From positions 1 to 62,247 of the forward strand of contig JAUNVE010000008.1 of NCBI GenBank assembly GCA_030537795.1: a stretch of DNA of 62,247 bases, given 5' to 3'. The stretch comes from Actinomycetaceae bacterium (GTDB lineage Bacteria > Actinomycetota > Actinomycetes > Actinomycetales > Actinomycetaceae). Each line of letters opens with the position of its first letter. Within the stretch, counting starts at the first letter, position 1. The notes beneath the pieces are model-generated. The model was given only the letters and a program-made list of their open reading frames with translations. It ran no database searches and was not told where the DNA came from. A program made the translations under genes and the position numbers. Of the stretch, positions 61,403 to 62,247 are shown in pieces.

Positions 61403-62247
61403 ATGTTCTGTCGAATGCCGTCAAAACCATGGTTTATCCCGGCATTATCGGGGATTTTCATCGTAGCTTCATGGCTTGTCCACAGCATTATTGGGGATAA
61501 GCCCACCGGATTATTGGCTCTGTCGTGGAGCGATATCTTGATGATAGGCGCAGCCGTTATTGCTGGATTTCACATTGTCGGCAATGCCATACGAACGTTG
61601 CTTGGCCGGGACATTGGGGTCGATGCTCTAGTATCTGTGGCAGCTATCGGCGCCCTCCTCATCGGGAACTACTGGGAGGCCGCGGCGGTGACTTTTCTCT
61701 TTGCTGTGGGAAGCGCACTGGAAAGCGCAACACTGGCAAAAACAAGGTCAGCGATTCAGGAGTTGATTGCTGTTGCTCCATCGACGGCATTGGTGCTTCG
61801 CGATGGGGTACCTACCGAAGTGGCTGCACACACCGTCAAATCCGGTGAAACCGTCATAGTAAAAAATGGCGCAAAAGTTCCGGTTGATGGTGTCGTCACA
61901 GATGGTGTCGGCGCTATCGACCAAGCCGCGATAACGGGTGAATCTGTACCGGTTGAAAAGACTGTCTCAGATCAGGTTTTCGCCGGTACGGTTTCACGCG
62001 GCGGTTTCTTAACCATCGAAGCCACCGGGACCGGCTCAGATACGACGCTGGCGCGGATTATTCACCGAGTTGAGGAGGCACAGGAGACTAAGGCGCGAAC
62101 ACAGACCTTCATGGAGCGATTTTCCCGGTGGTATACACCGACGATCATCATTCTCGCCATCGTTTCGGGGATTGCTTTTCGCAATCTTGAGTTGGCTCTC
62201 ACTCTTCTCGTCATCGGCTGTCCGGGAGCTCTAGTTATCTCAATCCC
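61403..62247 (+). CDS. P1B-type heavy-metal-transporting ATPase, 5' part (runs off the window)
   Basis: The first 281 codons are present. Hydrophobic helices lie at about residues 10-28, 43-62 and 72-102. GNYWEAAAVTFLFAVGSALESATLAKTRSAI is typical of P1B pumps. The actuator domain has GAKVPVDGVV and AITGESVPVEK with TGES. The intramembrane metal motif reads CPG (Cys codon at 62219) in VIGCPGALVIS, not the CPC of common Cu and Zn pumps. No N-terminal HMA domain is present; the preceding gene supplies one. ATG 61403 is in frame with a second ATG at 61415, and neither has a good ribosome binding site. The phosphorylation and nucleotide domains lie outside. Confidence 0.88.
   Translation, partial: MFCRMPSKPWFIPALSGIFIVASWLVHSIIGDKPTGLLALSWSDILMIGAAVIAGFHIVGNAIRTLLGRDIGVDALVSVAAIGALLIGNYWEAAAVTFLFAVGSALESATLAKTRSAIQELIAVAPSTALVLRDGVPTEVAAHTVKSGETVIVKNGAKVPVDGVVTDGVGAIDQAAITGESVPVEKTVSDQVFAGTVSRGGFLTIEATGTGSDTTLARIIHRVEEAQETKARTQTFMERFSRWYTPTIIILAIVSGIAFRNLELALTLLVIGCPGALVISI

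Noticed and set aside
1-62247. CRISPR arrays, insertion sequences, rRNA genes, toxin-antitoxin pairs
   Set aside because: No direct-repeat arrays, transposase motifs, rRNA sequence or typical small paired genes were seen.

Overview
The window looks like chromosome of a host-associated, facultatively anaerobic actinobacterium of moderately high G+C. The family-level guess is Actinomycetaceae-like; the species cannot be fixed from the sequence. The clues are a DUF3073 gene beside purF/purM, an actinobacterial membrane Fe-S reductase, a DtxR/IdeR-type iron box, the DUF3618/holin-like envelope pair, and a surface adhesin with an LAKTG anchor.

Layout. 1-410: two identical tRNA-Asp genes (the first cut by the window edge), a tRNA-Phe and its terminator. 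471-4212: a MacB/FtsX-type ABC pair. 4559-5668: small envelope proteins and DUF3073. 5833-8452 (minus): purF-purM. 8518-16658 (minus): a tightly overlapping Mrp-type Na+/H+ antiporter operon (fused mnhAB, then C-D-E-F-G), with an RNB-family ribonuclease gene at its end that carries an in-frame TGA. 16814-25002: a membrane Fe-S oxidoreductase, a cellulose-synthase-like glycosyltransferase, an MHS-type MFS transporter, a conserved hypothetical gene and dcd. 25367-36503: a complete uronate locus with a TRAP transporter, KduI, an IclR regulator, several dehydrogenases, KDPG aldolase, KDG kinase and KduD. 36557-38553 (minus): pheA and a second PfkB kinase. 38902-42711: a 1269-residue LAKTG-anchored adhesin of visibly lower G+C, followed by tRNA-Gly(CCC). 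43331-45756 (minus): a DUF4418 membrane protein with an FtsX-like permease and an ABC ATPase, preceded by an iron box. 45757-46976: a gene-poor stretch. 46977-49121: an SDR gene and a CapA-like lipoprotein. 49168-62247: an anaerobic respiration block with moeA, mobA, narK, narGHJI, a moaB/mog-like gene, an FNR-type regulator, a CopZ-like metallochaperone and a P1B-type ATPase that runs off the window.

How it works together. The uronate genes predict import of a uronic acid and conversion through 4-deoxy-5-hexosulose uronate, 2-keto-3-deoxygluconate and KDPG to pyruvate and glyceraldehyde-3-phosphate. Two palindromes, one at each predicted promoter of this locus, share the core T.CGC...GCG.A and are candidate operators for the embedded IclR protein. 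In the last 13 kb molybdenum-cofactor genes bracket the nitrate reductase operon. The FNR-like protein has the E..SR recognition helix, and a perfect TTGAT-N4-ATCAA site lies just after its gene, upstream of the metallochaperone/ATPase pair. A looser FNR-like dyad precedes narK.

The least-described system here is the iron-box-controlled DUF4418/permease/ATPase operon. Its predicted outward-facing loops are rich in Cys, His and Met, which suggests a metal- or redox-linked envelope function. This is inference from sequence, not demonstrated.
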